A stretch of DNA of 64,000 bases from Marinobacter szutsaonensis (GTDB lineage Bacteria; Pseudomonadota; Gammaproteobacteria; Pseudomonadales; Oleiphilaceae). Made by a program: the position numbers and the translations under genes. Of the stretch, positions 18,020 to 26,753 are shown in pieces. The notes beneath the pieces were generated by a model that worked only from the letters and a program-made list of their open reading frames with translations, made no database searches and was not told the DNA's origin. The stretch is from NCBI RefSeq assembly GCF_039523335.1, contig NZ_BAAAFC010000001.1, forward strand, positions 1,116,001 to 1,180,000, in the 5' to 3' direction. Position 1 is the stretch's first letter. Every line of letters starts with the position of its first letter.

Positions 18020-18685
18020 ATGATTCGTGAGCTCCTGCCTGACATTCTCCTTTCGCCAAGCAGCCTGATGATTATCGCCCTGGCCGCCCTGGTGATTGCG
18101 GTTATCGCGGTATTCCAGGCGGGGCGGATCCGCAATGCCTACCAGGAAAGGGTGGAACTGCTGGAAGAGAAAACCTCCACCCTCTGGCGGGAAGTGGATG
18201 AAATGAGAGTGACCGGGTTCGACAGCGAGCCACCGGTACTGACAGAAAACCCCGAGGGACAGAACAGCGACGCGCGCTACCGCACCGAAAAAGCAGCTTA
18301 TGACCGACTCTGGCCACAGATCTGGCACCTGTATGACCGTGTTGGCGCCTTCCTGCGGGCCGTGGAAGCCGGAGACCCGCCAGGCGAGCTGAGGCTTGAT
18401 GCCCGCAACGCCGCCCTCGATGCCCGGGCGCGGCTCAACAACAACCGCCCGTTCTGCTGCGATACCGCCGAGCACCTGATCACCCAACTGATTGACGTGG
18501 AGATCAAGGCCCACCTGACCGCGTGCCAATACCTGGATGACCTTAAAGATGCCGGAGGCCATCCCTCTGACCATAATCGCCGGGTGATGAGGGATAAATG
18601 CAGCGCCCTGCACGACCACGAGGCGAGGGAATTGATGACCCAGCTGGTCCAGGTCATCCGCAAACGAACCCTGAATAACGGCTAA
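18020..18685 (+). CDS. Membrane-anchored hypothetical protein
   Basis: 221-residue protein with one N-terminal hydrophobic helix (about residues 15-34) followed by a mostly helical cytoplasmic region. A short coiled-coil-like stretch (QERVELLEEKTSTLWREVDEMR, split across 42-63) follows the anchor. Two adjacent cysteines (NNRPFCCDTAEH) lie near residue 150. I do not recognise the family. It stands alone between the FemAB-like gene and the convergent pncB. Confidence 0.65.
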   Translation: MIRELLPDILLSPSSLMIIALAALVIAVIAVFQAGRIRNAYQERVELLEEKTSTLWREVDEMRVTGFDSEPPVLTENPEGQNSDARYRTEKAAYDRLWPQIWHLYDRVGAFLRAVEAGDPPGELRLDARNAALDARARLNNNRPFCCDTAEHLITQLIDVEIKAHLTACQYLDDLKDAGGHPSDHNRRVMRDKCSALHDHEARELMTQLVQVIRKRTLNNG

Positions 18686-18704
18686 CCGTCAGAGGGCCTG
18701 AAAC

Positions 18705-20063
18705 CTAGACTGAAACCCGGGCGAGTGTCTCGGCCTGGAGCGTCTTGAGTTCCTCGCTGATGGTCACCCTGAGCGGTTCTGCCGGCTCGATTCCGAGGAG
18801 GCGTTCCGGAAGGGCTTTCAACAGGACATCCGCTCGCCGGACCTGTTCGTCCAGGGGCGGAACCGCGCCTGCCACTGCCCGGCCATTCTCCATCACCACC
18901 TCGAGCAGCGGCTCGCCGTCGTGCTGTTCATGACTCAGGGCCACAATGTCTCCGCTGACCCGACCACTGCTGTCGAACTGTCGGAACACCTGTTTGGCGC
19001 CGGGGTAGGACACCTTGCCCGAAGAGCTTTTCATCTTCGGTTCCCCGGCGTATTCCGTGAGTTTGTAGGCCAGTTCCAGGGAGGGGGCATCCACGGCGAC
19101 GCCGATGGAGGTGCCGACACCGAAGGCATCAATGGGGGCGCCCTCTTCCAGTAACCGGGCGATGCCGTACTCATCAAGGCCACCGCTGGCAACAATCTTG
19201 ATGTCCTGATAGCCGGCGTTATCCAGGATTTTGCGGCAATCCTTGGCTTCGGCGCCCAGGTCCCCGGAGTCCAGCCGGATCGCTCCGACACGGGCACCGG
19301 GATCACTCTTCAGCCACTCCACAATCCGCCGGACCGCCCTCCGGCTGTCGTAGGTGTCCACCAGCAATGTCGTGCCCGGATAAAGCGTCGCATAGACCTT
19401 GAAGGCGTCCAGCTCCACCGGATAGGCCTGTACAAAGCTGTGGGCCATGGTGCCGGTTACTTCCAGGCCGAAATCCAGCCCGGCCAGGACATTGCTGGTC
19501 GCAGACAGCCCCGCCAGGCGATAGGCCCGGGCACTCCGGTGCCCGGCATCCACACCATGCATCCGTCGCAACCCGAAGTCTGCCACCGAGCGGCCCCGGG
19601 CTGCCAGCACCACCCGCACCGCCTTGGAGGCCAGCACGGACTCCAGGTGTACATAGTTCATCACCAGGCTTTCCAGCAGCTGCGCCTCGGCGATGGGGGC
19701 TTCGATTTCAAGCAGCGGTTCCTGGGGGAACACCGGTGTACCCTCGGGCACTGCACGCACGGTGCCACTGAAACGGAAGCCTCTCAGCCATTCCAGAAAT
19801 CCCTCCTGGAACCGGTTCAATTGTCTTAGCCGGGAGATGTGATCATCGGTGAACCGGAGATTTTCCAGCACCTCGCAGATATTGCGCTGGCCACAGGCGA
19901 GTACAAAATTGCGGTGCTCGGGCATGTCTCGGAAAAACAGACTGAACACGGCCCGTTCCTGCATGCCTTCGGACCAGTAGGCCTGGGCCATGGCCAGCTC
20001 GTAAAGATCAACCAGCAGGGGCAGATCCTGTTCCCGAATCAATGAATGGCCTCCTGGTGTCAT
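18705..20063 (-). CDS. pncB: Nicotinate phosphoribosyltransferase
   Basis: Second step of the Preiss-Handler route: nicotinate plus PRPP gives nicotinate mononucleotide for NAD. The 452-residue product has the N-terminal LVDLYELAMAQAYW, the substrate loop motif DFGLRRMHG near residue 160, FVQAYPVELDAFKVYATLYPG near 210 and RLDSGDLGAEAKDC near 260. The ATG at 20063 overlaps the pncA stop by four bases (ATGA). An in-frame TTG at 20042 has a better AGGAGG ribosome site and could be the true start. Together with pncA it forms a two-gene NAD salvage operon. Confidence 0.92.
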   Translation of the reverse strand: MTPGGHSLIREQDLPLLVDLYELAMAQAYWSEGMQERAVFSLFFRDMPEHRNFVLACGQRNICEVLENLRFTDDHISRLRQLNRFQEGFLEWLRGFRFSGTVRAVPEGTPVFPQEPLLEIEAPIAEAQLLESLVMNYVHLESVLASKAVRVVLAARGRSVADFGLRRMHGVDAGHRSARAYRLAGLSATSNVLAGLDFGLEVTGTMAHSFVQAYPVELDAFKVYATLYPGTTLLVDTYDSRRAVRRIVEWLKSDPGARVGAIRLDSGDLGAEAKDCRKILDNAGYQDIKIVASGGLDEYGIARLLEEGAPIDAFGVGTSIGVAVDAPSLELAYKLTEYAGEPKMKSSSGKVSYPGAKQVFRQFDSSGRVSGDIVALSHEQHDGEPLLEVVMENGRAVAGAVPPLDEQVRRADVLLKALPERLLGIEPAEPLRVTISEELKTLQAETLARVSV

Positions 20064-20617
20064 GAAATGGTCGCGCCGGCAGCCCGCAGTTCGTCCAGCA
20101 CCTCCGGCGCCTTCTGTTGATCCACGGCCCTGCAGCCGTCGCTCACCAGCTCCACCTGAAAGCCGTGTTTCAGCGCATCCAGCACCGTTGCCCGGACGCA
20201 CACATCCAGGGCCAGGCCGGCGATGCGTAGCGTGGATATATCGTGACGCCTGAGGAAGCTCTCCAGCTGGGTTCCGTCAAATGCGGAATAGGCATCGGTA
20301 TCAAACCCCGTGCCCTTGCTGACCCGCACCGCAGTGTCCGGAAGTGCCATGTCCGGATGGAAGGCCGCGCCCCCGGTATCCTGGATGCAGTGCGGCGGCC
20401 AGGGCCCGCCGCGGTCCTGGAAACTGCAGTGATCCACCGTGTGCCAGTCCCGGCTGGCGATGATCCGCTGGCGGCCCTGTTCCGCCTCCGAGATCATCCG
20501 GTTCACCACCGGGAAGATGTTACTGGCGCCCTCTACGGCCAGTGACCCACCTTCACAGAAGTCATTCTGGATATCCACCAACAACAGGGCTGTGTTTTCA
20601 GTGGTCATATCACTCAC
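20060..20617 (-). CDS. pncA: Nicotinamidase
   Basis: Cytoplasmic isochorismatase-fold enzyme of 185 residues that hydrolyses nicotinamide to nicotinate. The catalytic triad is visible as Asp15 (LLLVDIQNDF), Lys101 (VSKGTGFDTD) and Cys140 (LALDVCVRATV), and the metal ligands as Asp57 and His59 (SRDWHT) with His76. It directly feeds the nicotinate phosphoribosyltransferase encoded by the overlapping downstream gene. AGGAGG is present before the ATG. Confidence 0.94.
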   Translation of the reverse strand: MSDMTTENTALLLVDIQNDFCEGGSLAVEGASNIFPVVNRMISEAEQGRQRIIASRDWHTVDHCSFQDRGGPWPPHCIQDTGGAAFHPDMALPDTAVRVSKGTGFDTDAYSAFDGTQLESFLRRHDISTLRIAGLALDVCVRATVLDALKHGFQVELVSDGCRAVDQQKAPEVLDELRAAGATIS

Positions 20618-20661
20618 CTCCTGCCGCGCTCACCGGAGTGTGGGCACGATTCAGAAGAGGA

Positions 20662-20877
20662 TCAGCTCCCGGCAATCCGGAAGCCGATCTTCAGCGCCAC
20701 CTGGTAATGGCCAACCTTGCCGTCCACGATGTGGCCGCGGGTTTCTGTCACCTCGAACCACTCCATGTTGCGGACACTCTTGCCACATTCGGCCAGGGCA
20801 TTCTCGATCGCATCCTCGATACTTTTCTTCGAGGAGCCGACTATTTCCACTTTTTTGTAGACATGGTGATCGGACAT
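20662..20877 (-). CDS. Dodecin
   Basis: 71-residue flavin-binding dodecin, which assembles into a hollow dodecamer that stores and protects free flavins in the cytoplasm. The signatures KKVEIVGSSKKSIEDAIENAL (beginning at residue 8) and WFEVTETRGHIVDGKVGHYQV (from 40), including the flavin-stacking Trp, are intact. It is upstream of pncA on the same strand, 45 bases away. Co-transcription with the NAD salvage genes is possible. Confidence 0.94.
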   Translation of the reverse strand: MSDHHVYKKVEIVGSSKKSIEDAIENALAECGKSVRNMEWFEVTETRGHIVDGKVGHYQVALKIGFRIAGS

Positions 20878-20963
20878 TGGCTATCTCCCAGTACATAAAC
20901 GTTGTACTTTGAGATTAGAAGACAAGCCCGAGGCCAGCAAATGACGGCCGGAGAATGACCCGT

Positions 20964-21800
20964 ATGAGAAGATTGAGACACAGTGCCGCCTGGATTTTCG
21001 CCAGCCTGCTCACCTTGCTGGCAGGACCGGCCCTCATGGCCGCCAGCGGCACGCTCCAGGGTGCGGAAAGCTGGCAGACCGCCAGCCGGGACAGCACCGG
21101 GATCGCCCCGAAGCCCGAGCAGTACGAAGGGGCTATCGTCCAGGTCTACGGTGCCCGTGCCTGGAGCTGGCGTGGGTATTTTGCCGTACACACCTGGATC
21201 GCCACCAAGGAAGCCGGTGCCAGCCAATACCGGGTTCATGAAGTTACCGGCTGGCGTCGGTACGTAGTGAACTCGCGCCCGTCCATACCCGATCGCCGGT
21301 GGTACGGGGCGGAACCGAAACTCTATGCCGATATCCGGGGCGATGAGGCCGCCGGGCTGATTCCACAGATTTACCGGGCCGTCGAGGACTATCCCTACCC
21401 TACGGAATATGACGCCTGGCCCGGGCCGAACAGCAATACCTTCACGGCCTGGGTGATCCGGCAGGTACCGGGGCTGGATGTCGCCCTGCCCAACCATGCC
21501 ATTGGCAAGGATTACCTGGGCAACGGTGTCGTGGCGGAGGTCCCTGGCGGGGCGGGCTACCAGTTGTCCCTGGGCGGCTACTTCGGCGTGCTGGCCGGTG
21601 TTCGCGAGGGACTGGAACTGAACGTACTCGGCCTGTCCCTGGGCATTAACCCCCTGGCCCTCGGCATCAAGCTGCCGGGGATCGGCGAGCTGGCCCTGAG
21701 GAACCCGAATCCCATGGCGGCCGAAAAATCAGAAAAGGTAGCGGACCAAGGCAGCGGAAGCGATACCGGCAGCGATGGCGGGCAGGGGCTTCTGGAGTAA
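20964..21800 (+). CDS. DUF3750 exported protein
   Basis: 278-residue protein with an N-terminal signal peptide or anchor (AAWIFASLLTLLAGPALMAA, up to about residue 27), followed by a DUF3750 domain (about 50-240; AVHTWIATKEAG and YPYPTEYDAWPGPNSNTF are conserved-looking). The function is unknown. GGAG ten bases before the second ATG favours the start used here; an ATG nine bases upstream is also in frame. The last 72 bases overlap the convergent azlD gene. Confidence 0.8.
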   Translation: MRRLRHSAAWIFASLLTLLAGPALMAASGTLQGAESWQTASRDSTGIAPKPEQYEGAIVQVYGARAWSWRGYFAVHTWIATKEAGASQYRVHEVTGWRRYVVNSRPSIPDRRWYGAEPKLYADIRGDEAAGLIPQIYRAVEDYPYPTEYDAWPGPNSNTFTAWVIRQVPGLDVALPNHAIGKDYLGNGVVAEVPGGAGYQLSLGGYFGVLAGVREGLELNVLGLSLGINPLALGIKLPGIGELALRNPNPMAAEKSEKVADQGSGSDTGSDGGQGLLE

Positions 21801-22040
21801 CAGCATGGTGACGGCAGTCACCGACAGCGCGGCGATCGCCCCGGCATCGCCGCTGAACGCCATGGGTACGATGATCGCAATGAGCACCGAGCTTGCCATG
21901 GTGTTGATGAAGCTCTCGATGCGAGGACTGATACGTACGAAGGACATGGCAAAGACGCCACCAAAGCGGGTCACCAGGGTAACGACCGTCATGATGGCAA
22001 TCAGCAACACCACGCCCATTTCCGTTGTGGTAATCGTCAT
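21729..22040 (-). CDS. azlD: AzlD-family branched-chain amino acid transporter subunit
   Basis: 103-residue inner-membrane protein with three to four helices. AzlD pairs with AzlC to export branched-chain amino acids or related compounds. The TRFGGVFAM segment (residues 23-31) is typical. Its ATG overlaps the azlC stop by four bases, and its 3' end overlaps the convergent DUF3750 gene. Confidence 0.9.
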   Translation of the reverse strand: MTITTTEMGVVLLIAIMTVVTLVTRFGGVFAMSFVRISPRIESFINTMASSVLIAIIVPMAFSGDAGAIAALSVTAVTMLLLQKPLPAIAAGIASAALVRYLF

Positions 22041-22777
22041 GACTGATCCGCCTCCCGTGACGCCTGCGCGGTGGGTTTCTTTTCAAGCCAGAAATATCCA
22101 ATCAGGCCACCAGCCAGGGCTCCGGTAACCACGTGGGTGTTCGGAGGCAGCCATTTCCAGGCCGCCAGTGACGCCACTGCAGCCACGCCCCACGACACCA
22201 GTACCCGGGGCGACTTCTTGCCCCCCAACGCCATGGACAGCAGAAAACAACCGAGCACCATATCCAGCCCCAGGTTCTTGGGGTTCTGCAACAGCCCACC
22301 GAAATAGACGCCCAACCAGGTACCGAAAATCCACGCCAACCAGAGTACCAGTCCGCCACCGAGGATGACCTCCAGGTTACGGCGGCCACTCTGGTATTCC
22401 TGGGCCGAGACCGCCCAGTTAGCGTCGGTCAGCAATAGCAGCAGGCCGTAGCGTTTGCCGGGCGGCAGGTCTTTGAGCATCGGGTAGAGTGATGCTCCCA
22501 TCAGCAGGTGGCGGGAGTTGATGGCGAAGACAACGGCAATCAGGGGCAGAACCGGCACTTCCGCGCCCCACAATTCAAGCGCAGCAAACTGGGAGGCGCC
22601 GGCGAACACCGTCGTGCTCATCAGGATTGCTTCAAGCGGCGCCAGACCTGACTGGACGGCCGCCAGGCCGAAGGCAGTACCGAACGCCACCACGAACAAC
22701 GAGATGGGGAAAAGGCGAACGAACTCAGCGCGCACCTTGCTGGACTGGAGCTGATAAGGATATGAATGGTTAGGCAT
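22037..22777 (-). CDS. azlC: AzlC-family branched-chain amino acid exporter
   Basis: 246-residue inner-membrane permease subunit with about seven to eight helices, including the family signature VVAFGTAFGLAAVQSGL (residues 29-45) and FAGASQFAALELWG near 58-71. It works with AzlD, encoded next. The start has no strong ribosome site. The region upstream is shared with the divergent leucine-type dehydrogenase, suggesting joint control of branched-chain amino acid export and breakdown. Confidence 0.92.
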   Translation of the reverse strand: MPNHSYPYQLQSSKVRAEFVRLFPISLFVVAFGTAFGLAAVQSGLAPLEAILMSTTVFAGASQFAALELWGAEVPVLPLIAVVFAINSRHLLMGASLYPMLKDLPPGKRYGLLLLLTDANWAVSAQEYQSGRRNLEVILGGGLVLWLAWIFGTWLGVYFGGLLQNPKNLGLDMVLGCFLLSMALGGKKSPRVLVSWGVAAVASLAAWKWLPPNTHVVTGALAGGLIGYFWLEKKPTAQASREADQS

Positions 22778-23093
22778 CGAAGAAAGCTAAGCCGGAAACC
22801 TGATTATTCGTATAGGTAGAAACCACAACTCCTCCTGAAAATTTTCCGGCGCTCAAATAGTTGCATGAGAAACTCACCTAACCTGCCAATTCGGCTCGAA
22901 CCTGCCGCCAAATTAAACGTTGACGTTAACGTAAATCAAGGCTAGCTTGTTTTCTGTCCAGCCTCACAAGGGCACGCCCGACACAATCCAGCGGGCATGG
23001 GCGCATGAAATCAAACTTCCGGCCATAAGCCGGAATGACAAGAACAAGACAGACCTACCGCCGCGATCCGGCCAGGTGGGAGAGGATTTCGCC
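22778..23093. other. Divergent control region between azlC and the amino acid dehydrogenase
   Basis: 316 bases with no gene. The middle is AT-richer and holds a 16-bp near-palindrome at 22920-22935 (see separate entry). A dehydrogenase frame stays open back to 22947, but the part before 23094 has no ribosome site and no family resemblance, so I treat it as leader. Confidence 0.5.
22920..22935 (+). promoter_or_regulatory. Probable LiuR operator
   Basis: TTGACGTTAACGTAAA is an almost perfect inverted repeat centred on GTTAAC. From memory it matches the operator described for LiuR, a MerR-family repressor of leucine/isovalerate degradation genes in gammaproteobacteria, whose regulon includes leucine dehydrogenase. 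Here it lies 158 bases before the dehydrogenase ATG. It also contains a TTGACG that could serve as a -35 box. Confidence 0.55.
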
Positions 23094-24194
23094 ATGAACG
23101 TGTTTACCCATCCGGAGTTCGATAACCACGAACACCTGTCCTTTTTCTGTGACCCGGAAACCGGACTCAAATCCATCATCGCTATCCATAACACCTCCAG
23201 GGGCCCTGCCCTCGGTGGTTGTCGCATGTTCCCCTATGCCACCGACGAAGAAGCCCTTCGCGACGTTCTGCGACTGTCCCGTGGCATGACCTACAAGTCG
23301 GCCCTGGCCAACCTGGACCTGGGCGGCGGCAAATCGGTGATCATCGGCGATCCCCGCAAGCACAAAACCGAGGCCCTGTTGGAAGCCATGGGCCGGCACC
23401 TGGAGAGCCTGGGTGGCCAGTACATCGCCGCTGAGGACTCCGGCACCAGCGTACCCGATCTGAAAGTCATGGGGCGCCACACCCGCCATGTGGCCGGCAT
23501 TGCCACCCGCACCGGGTTTGACGGCAACCCCAGCAACGGTGATCCCTCCCCTGCCACGGCCTACGGCACCTTTATCGGCCTCAAGGCAGCGGTGCGTCAC
23601 AAGCTGGGACGAAACGATCTCGGTGGCCTGAAGGTCGCCATCCAGGGCATCGGCAACGTCGGTTTCCGCCTGGCCCGGCACCTGAAGGAAGCCGGCGCCG
23701 AGCTCTGGGTCTACGACATCCATGAGGACAACATGCGCCGTGCGGTGGAACAGCTGGGCGCGAAGCCTGCCACCGCCGAAGACATTCTGTTCCTGCCCGT
23801 GGACGTGGTTGCCCCCTGTGCCATGGGTGCCGTTCTCAATGATCACAGTATTCCCCAAATCCGGGCCGGCGTCGTTGCCGGGGCCGCCAACAACCTTCTG
23901 GACCGTCCCGAACACGACGCCATGCTCAAAGAGCGCGGCATCCTCTATGCGCCGGATTTCGCCATCAACGCCGGCGGCATCATCGACGTATTCTACGAGC
24001 GCACCGGCGCCACCCCCGAGAAAGTCCGCGCCCACGTGGACACTATCGGAGACACCCTGACCGAAATCTTCAACCGTTCCGACCGTTCCGGCCTTCCCAC
24101 CGGGGAGATCGCCAACGAACTGGCCGAAGAGCGGTTCCGCAAACATACCGCGGGTGCCGGGCTGGCGCCCTCGCGGTTGGCTCGCACCGGTTGA
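23094..24194 (+). CDS. Leucine-type (Leu/Phe/Val) amino acid dehydrogenase
   Basis: 366-residue NAD-dependent dehydrogenase of the Glu/Leu/Phe/Val family, deaminating a branched-chain or aromatic L-amino acid to its 2-oxo acid. [12 protein letters not shown] (residues 36-47) and [10 protein letters not shown] (74-83, catalytic Lys) form the substrate site; [17 protein letters not shown] (about 181-197) is the Rossmann motif. The size matches leucine dehydrogenase. GAGAGGA seven bases before the ATG fixes the start. A terminator follows. The LiuR-like site upstream supports a role in branched-chain amino acid catabolism. Confidence 0.92.
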   Translation: MNVFTHPEFDNHEHLSFFCDPETGLKSIIAIHNTSRGPALGGCRMFPYATDEEALRDVLRLSRGMTYKSALANLDLGGGKSVIIGDPRKHKTEALLEAMGRHLESLGGQYIAAEDSGTSVPDLKVMGRHTRHVAGIATRTGFDGNPSNGDPSPATAYGTFIGLKAAVRHKLGRNDLGGLKVAIQGIGNVGFRLARHLKEAGAELWVYDIHEDNMRRAVEQLGAKPATAEDILFLPVDVVAPCAMGAVLNDHSIPQIRAGVVAGAANNLLDRPEHDAMLKERGILYAPDFAINAGGIIDVFYERTGATPEKVRAHVDTIGDTLTEIFNRSDRSGLPTGEIANELAEERFRKHTAGAGLAPSRLARTG

Positions 24195-24222
24195 CCTGAC
24201 ACCGGTGCCATCCCCCTTGGGG

Positions 24223-24251
24223 GCCGCAGGCTTCTGCGGCTCTCCTTTTTC
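24223..24251 (+). terminator. Rho-independent terminator after the amino acid dehydrogenase
   Basis: GCCGCAG (24223-24229) pairs with CTGCGGC (24234-24240) across a GCTT loop and is followed by TCTCCTTTTTC. It separates the dehydrogenase from the NSS transporter gene. Confidence 0.85.
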
Positions 24252-24287
24252 GCCCTGACACAAAAACAAGTACCACAGGAGATAGTC

Positions 24288-25700
24288 ATGTCTGTCACTT
24301 CATCAGGATCAGCCACTTATTCGGAGGCTCTTGAGGGTTCCAACGCCAAGCGAGGGCTCTGGTCATCGAGGCTCGCCTTCATCCTGGCGGCAACCGGGTC
24401 CGCCGTCGGCCTGGGCAATATCTGGAAGTTTCCCTACATCACTGGCGAGAACGGCGGTGGCGCGTTCGTGATCATGTACCTGGCATGTATTGCCGTGGTG
24501 GGTATTCCCATCATGATGGCCGAGGTCATGATCGGCCGGCGCGGTGGCCGCAGCCCGGTCAACAGCCTGCACCTGATTGCCAAGCAAGACAAGCTTCATC
24601 CGGCCTGGAAACTGGTGGGTGCCGTGGGGGTCCTGGCGGGCTTCCTGATCCTGTCGTTCTACTCGGTGATTGGCGGCTGGGCGGTCTCCTATGTCGGCAC
24701 CGCCGCCAGCGGCCAGCTTGCCGGCCAGTCAGCGGATGCTATCGGCGCGATCTTCTCCGGCCTGCTGAGCGATCCGGGTACTCTGCTGTTGTGGCATACC
24801 GTATTCATGGCGCTGGTCATGGTGGTCGTTGCCCGGGGCGTTCGCGCCGGCCTTGAGCGTGCCGTCAGCATCCTGATGCCCGCCCTGTTCATCCTGCTGC
24901 TGATCGTGGTGGGTTATGCCATGACCTCCGGTTCCTTCGGCAAGGCGGTCACCTTCCTGTTCCAGCCGGACTTCTCCAAACTGACCACCTCCGGCGTGCT
25001 GGTGGCCCTCGGCCACGCGTTCTTCACCCTGAGCCTGGGTATGGCCGTGATGATGGCCTACGGCTCCTACCTGCCGAAGAAAATCTCCATCGCCAAGACC
25101 TCCATCACCGTCTCCATCATTGATACCGGCGTGGCGCTGCTGGCCGGCCTGGCCATCTTCCCGATCGTGTTTGCCAACGGCCTCGAGCCGGGTGCGGGCC
25201 CAGGCCTGATCTTCCAGACCCTGCCGCTGGCCTTCGGTCAGATGCCCATGGGCAGCTTTTTCGGCACCCTGTTTTTCGTGCTGCTGATCTTCGCCGCCTG
25301 GACCTCCGGTATTTCCCTTCTGGAGCCGATCGTGGAATGGCTGGAAGAACAGAAAGGCCTGAATCGTACCGTGAGCACCCTGGGTGCCGGTGCGGTGTGC
25401 TGGGCCCTGGGTATTGCCTCGATCCTGTCCCTGAACCTCTGGTCCGACGTGGCGCCGCTGAGCTTCATTCCGATGCTGGAAGGCAAGACCATCTTTGACC
25501 TGCTGGACTTCTTCACCGCTAACATCCTGCTGCCTCTGGGCGGCCTGCTGGTGGCCCTGTTCGCGGGCTGGGTGATGTCGAAGGAGGCCCTGGAGAAGGA
25601 GCTGTCCCTGTCGGCGTCCGCATTCAGCCTCTGGTTTGTGACCCTGCGGTTCGTTACGCCGGTGGCTGTGGCTGTGGTGTTTATCTATAACCTGATTTGA
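24288..25700 (+). CDS. Sodium-dependent NSS-family transporter
   Basis: 470-residue inner-membrane symporter of the neurotransmitter:sodium family, bringing in an amino acid or related solute with Na+. TM1 carries the unwound Na+/substrate motif GSAVGLGNIWKFPY (residues 37-50), and ENGGGAFVIMYL follows. About 11 helices are visible. The substrate cannot be assigned. AGGAG lies before the ATG. It follows a terminator and so has its own promoter; being next to a leucine-type dehydrogenase hints at amino acid uptake. Confidence 0.93.
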   Translation: MSVTSSGSATYSEALEGSNAKRGLWSSRLAFILAATGSAVGLGNIWKFPYITGENGGGAFVIMYLACIAVVGIPIMMAEVMIGRRGGRSPVNSLHLIAKQDKLHPAWKLVGAVGVLAGFLILSFYSVIGGWAVSYVGTAASGQLAGQSADAIGAIFSGLLSDPGTLLLWHTVFMALVMVVVARGVRAGLERAVSILMPALFILLLIVVGYAMTSGSFGKAVTFLFQPDFSKLTTSGVLVALGHAFFTLSLGMAVMMAYGSYLPKKISIAKTSITVSIIDTGVALLAGLAIFPIVFANGLEPGAGPGLIFQTLPLAFGQMPMGSFFGTLFFVLLIFAAWTSGISLLEPIVEWLEEQKGLNRTVSTLGAGAVCWALGIASILSLNLWSDVAPLSFIPMLEGKTIFDLLDFFTANILLPLGGLLVALFAGWVMSKEALEKELSLSASAFSLWFVTLRFVTPVAVAVVFIYNLI

Positions 25701-25719
25701 TGCTGCGGTAGGTGAAGAA

Positions 25720-25827
25720 GGGGTCAGAAGAAGGCTTTCTTCAGACCCCGGAGTTAACTGCAGATTTCCGTGGATGAAAAAGGGGTCAGATGAAGGCTTT
25801 CATCTGACCCCGGGGGTTGCTGACCCC
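25720..25827. repeat. Cluster 3 of the GGGGTCAGA...TCTGACCCC palindromes
   Basis: Two full copies at 25720-25749 (GAAGAA/TTCTTC centre) and 25782-25811 (GATGAA/TTCATC centre), plus a remnant with CTGACCCC at 25820-25827 running into TTTTCATCAG. They lie between the convergent NSS transporter and sirtuin genes. Confidence 0.87.
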
Positions 25828-25834
25828 GTTTTCA

Positions 25835-26737
25835 TCAGAGTTGCCTGAGTGCTGCAGCCAGCGTCTCCCCGATGCGGGCGTTCAGCTTCAGGTCCACCAG
25901 CTCCTCGGCCCGCGTGCGGCCCAGGTTTAGCGTCGCCATGGGCTTACCCCATTCCTTCCCGTATCGGCAGAACCGGAATCCGGAATACACCATCAGTGAC
26001 GAGCCGATCACCAGCAAGCCATCGCTGGCCTTGAGCATATCCAACGCCGACGTAACCCGCTGTTTCGGCACAAAGTCCCCGAAGAACACCACATCCGGTT
26101 TGAGAATCCCGCTGCACTTGGGGCAGTCCGCCGGGCGGAAGTCCGAGAAATCCACTTCCAGATCAGCATCGCCATCCGGCGCGGTGGTGGCGGTGTACTT
26201 CCGGAACCCGGGATTGAGATCGGCACAACGCTCATGCACCTCATCCCGTGGGCAGCGATAGCCGCAGCTCATACACAGGACTTCATCGGCCCGCCCATGG
26301 AGGTCGAGCACGGCGCGGGATCCCGCTTTCTGGTGCAGGCGATCCACGTTCTGGGTCACCACCAGGTTGCTGTGATTGAGCAGCTCCAGATCGGCAATAT
26401 AGAAGTGCGAGGGGTTGGGCGTGGCATTACGCATCACCGGCCAGCCGACGAGGCTCCGGCCCCAATAGCGCTGGCGGGTGTGGAAGCTTTCCATGAAGTC
26501 CTGGTGCTGCACCGGCTGCTTGCGCTTCCAGGCACCGTCCCCGTCCCGGTAGTCCGGGATGCCGGAGTCGGTACTTACCCCGGCACCAGTCAAAATCATG
26601 AGCCTGGGATGGCGACGAACGAAACCCGCCAGCAGCTCGCCGGCCTCGTCCGGATCGTGGTTTGCCAGCGGCCGGTCAGTGTCCGGCAAGCGCTGGCTGG
26701 CACTGAAGGGGCGTGTTCGATGGGTGGTCACTGGCAT
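25835..26737 (-). CDS. NAD-dependent protein deacylase, SIR2 family
   Basis: 300-residue sirtuin that removes acyl groups from lysines using NAD. GAGVSTDSGIPDYR (residues 51-64) binds NAD, TQNVDRLHQKAG (127-138) follows, and LHGRADEV carries the general-base His. A four-cysteine zinc site is visible (CMSC ... CPKC). The N-terminal 35 residues are extra compared with short bacterial sirtuins. It starts 16 bases after the spermidine-synthase-like gene on the same strand, suggesting co-transcription. Confidence 0.93.
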   Translation of the reverse strand: MPVTTHRTRPFSASQRLPDTDRPLANHDPDEAGELLAGFVRRHPRLMILTGAGVSTDSGIPDYRDGDGAWKRKQPVQHQDFMESFHTRQRYWGRSLVGWPVMRNATPNPSHFYIADLELLNHSNLVVTQNVDRLHQKAGSRAVLDLHGRADEVLCMSCGYRCPRDEVHERCADLNPGFRKYTATTAPDGDADLEVDFSDFRPADCPKCSGILKPDVVFFGDFVPKQRVTSALDMLKASDGLLVIGSSLMVYSGFRFCRYGKEWGKPMATLNLGRTRAEELVDLKLNARIGETLAAALRQL

Positions 26738-26753
26738 GGAAACTCCGGCTCAG

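Noticed and set aside
22947..23093. N-terminal extension of the leucine-type dehydrogenase
   Set aside because: The ATG at 23094 has a proper ribosome site and matches family length; the extension has neither.
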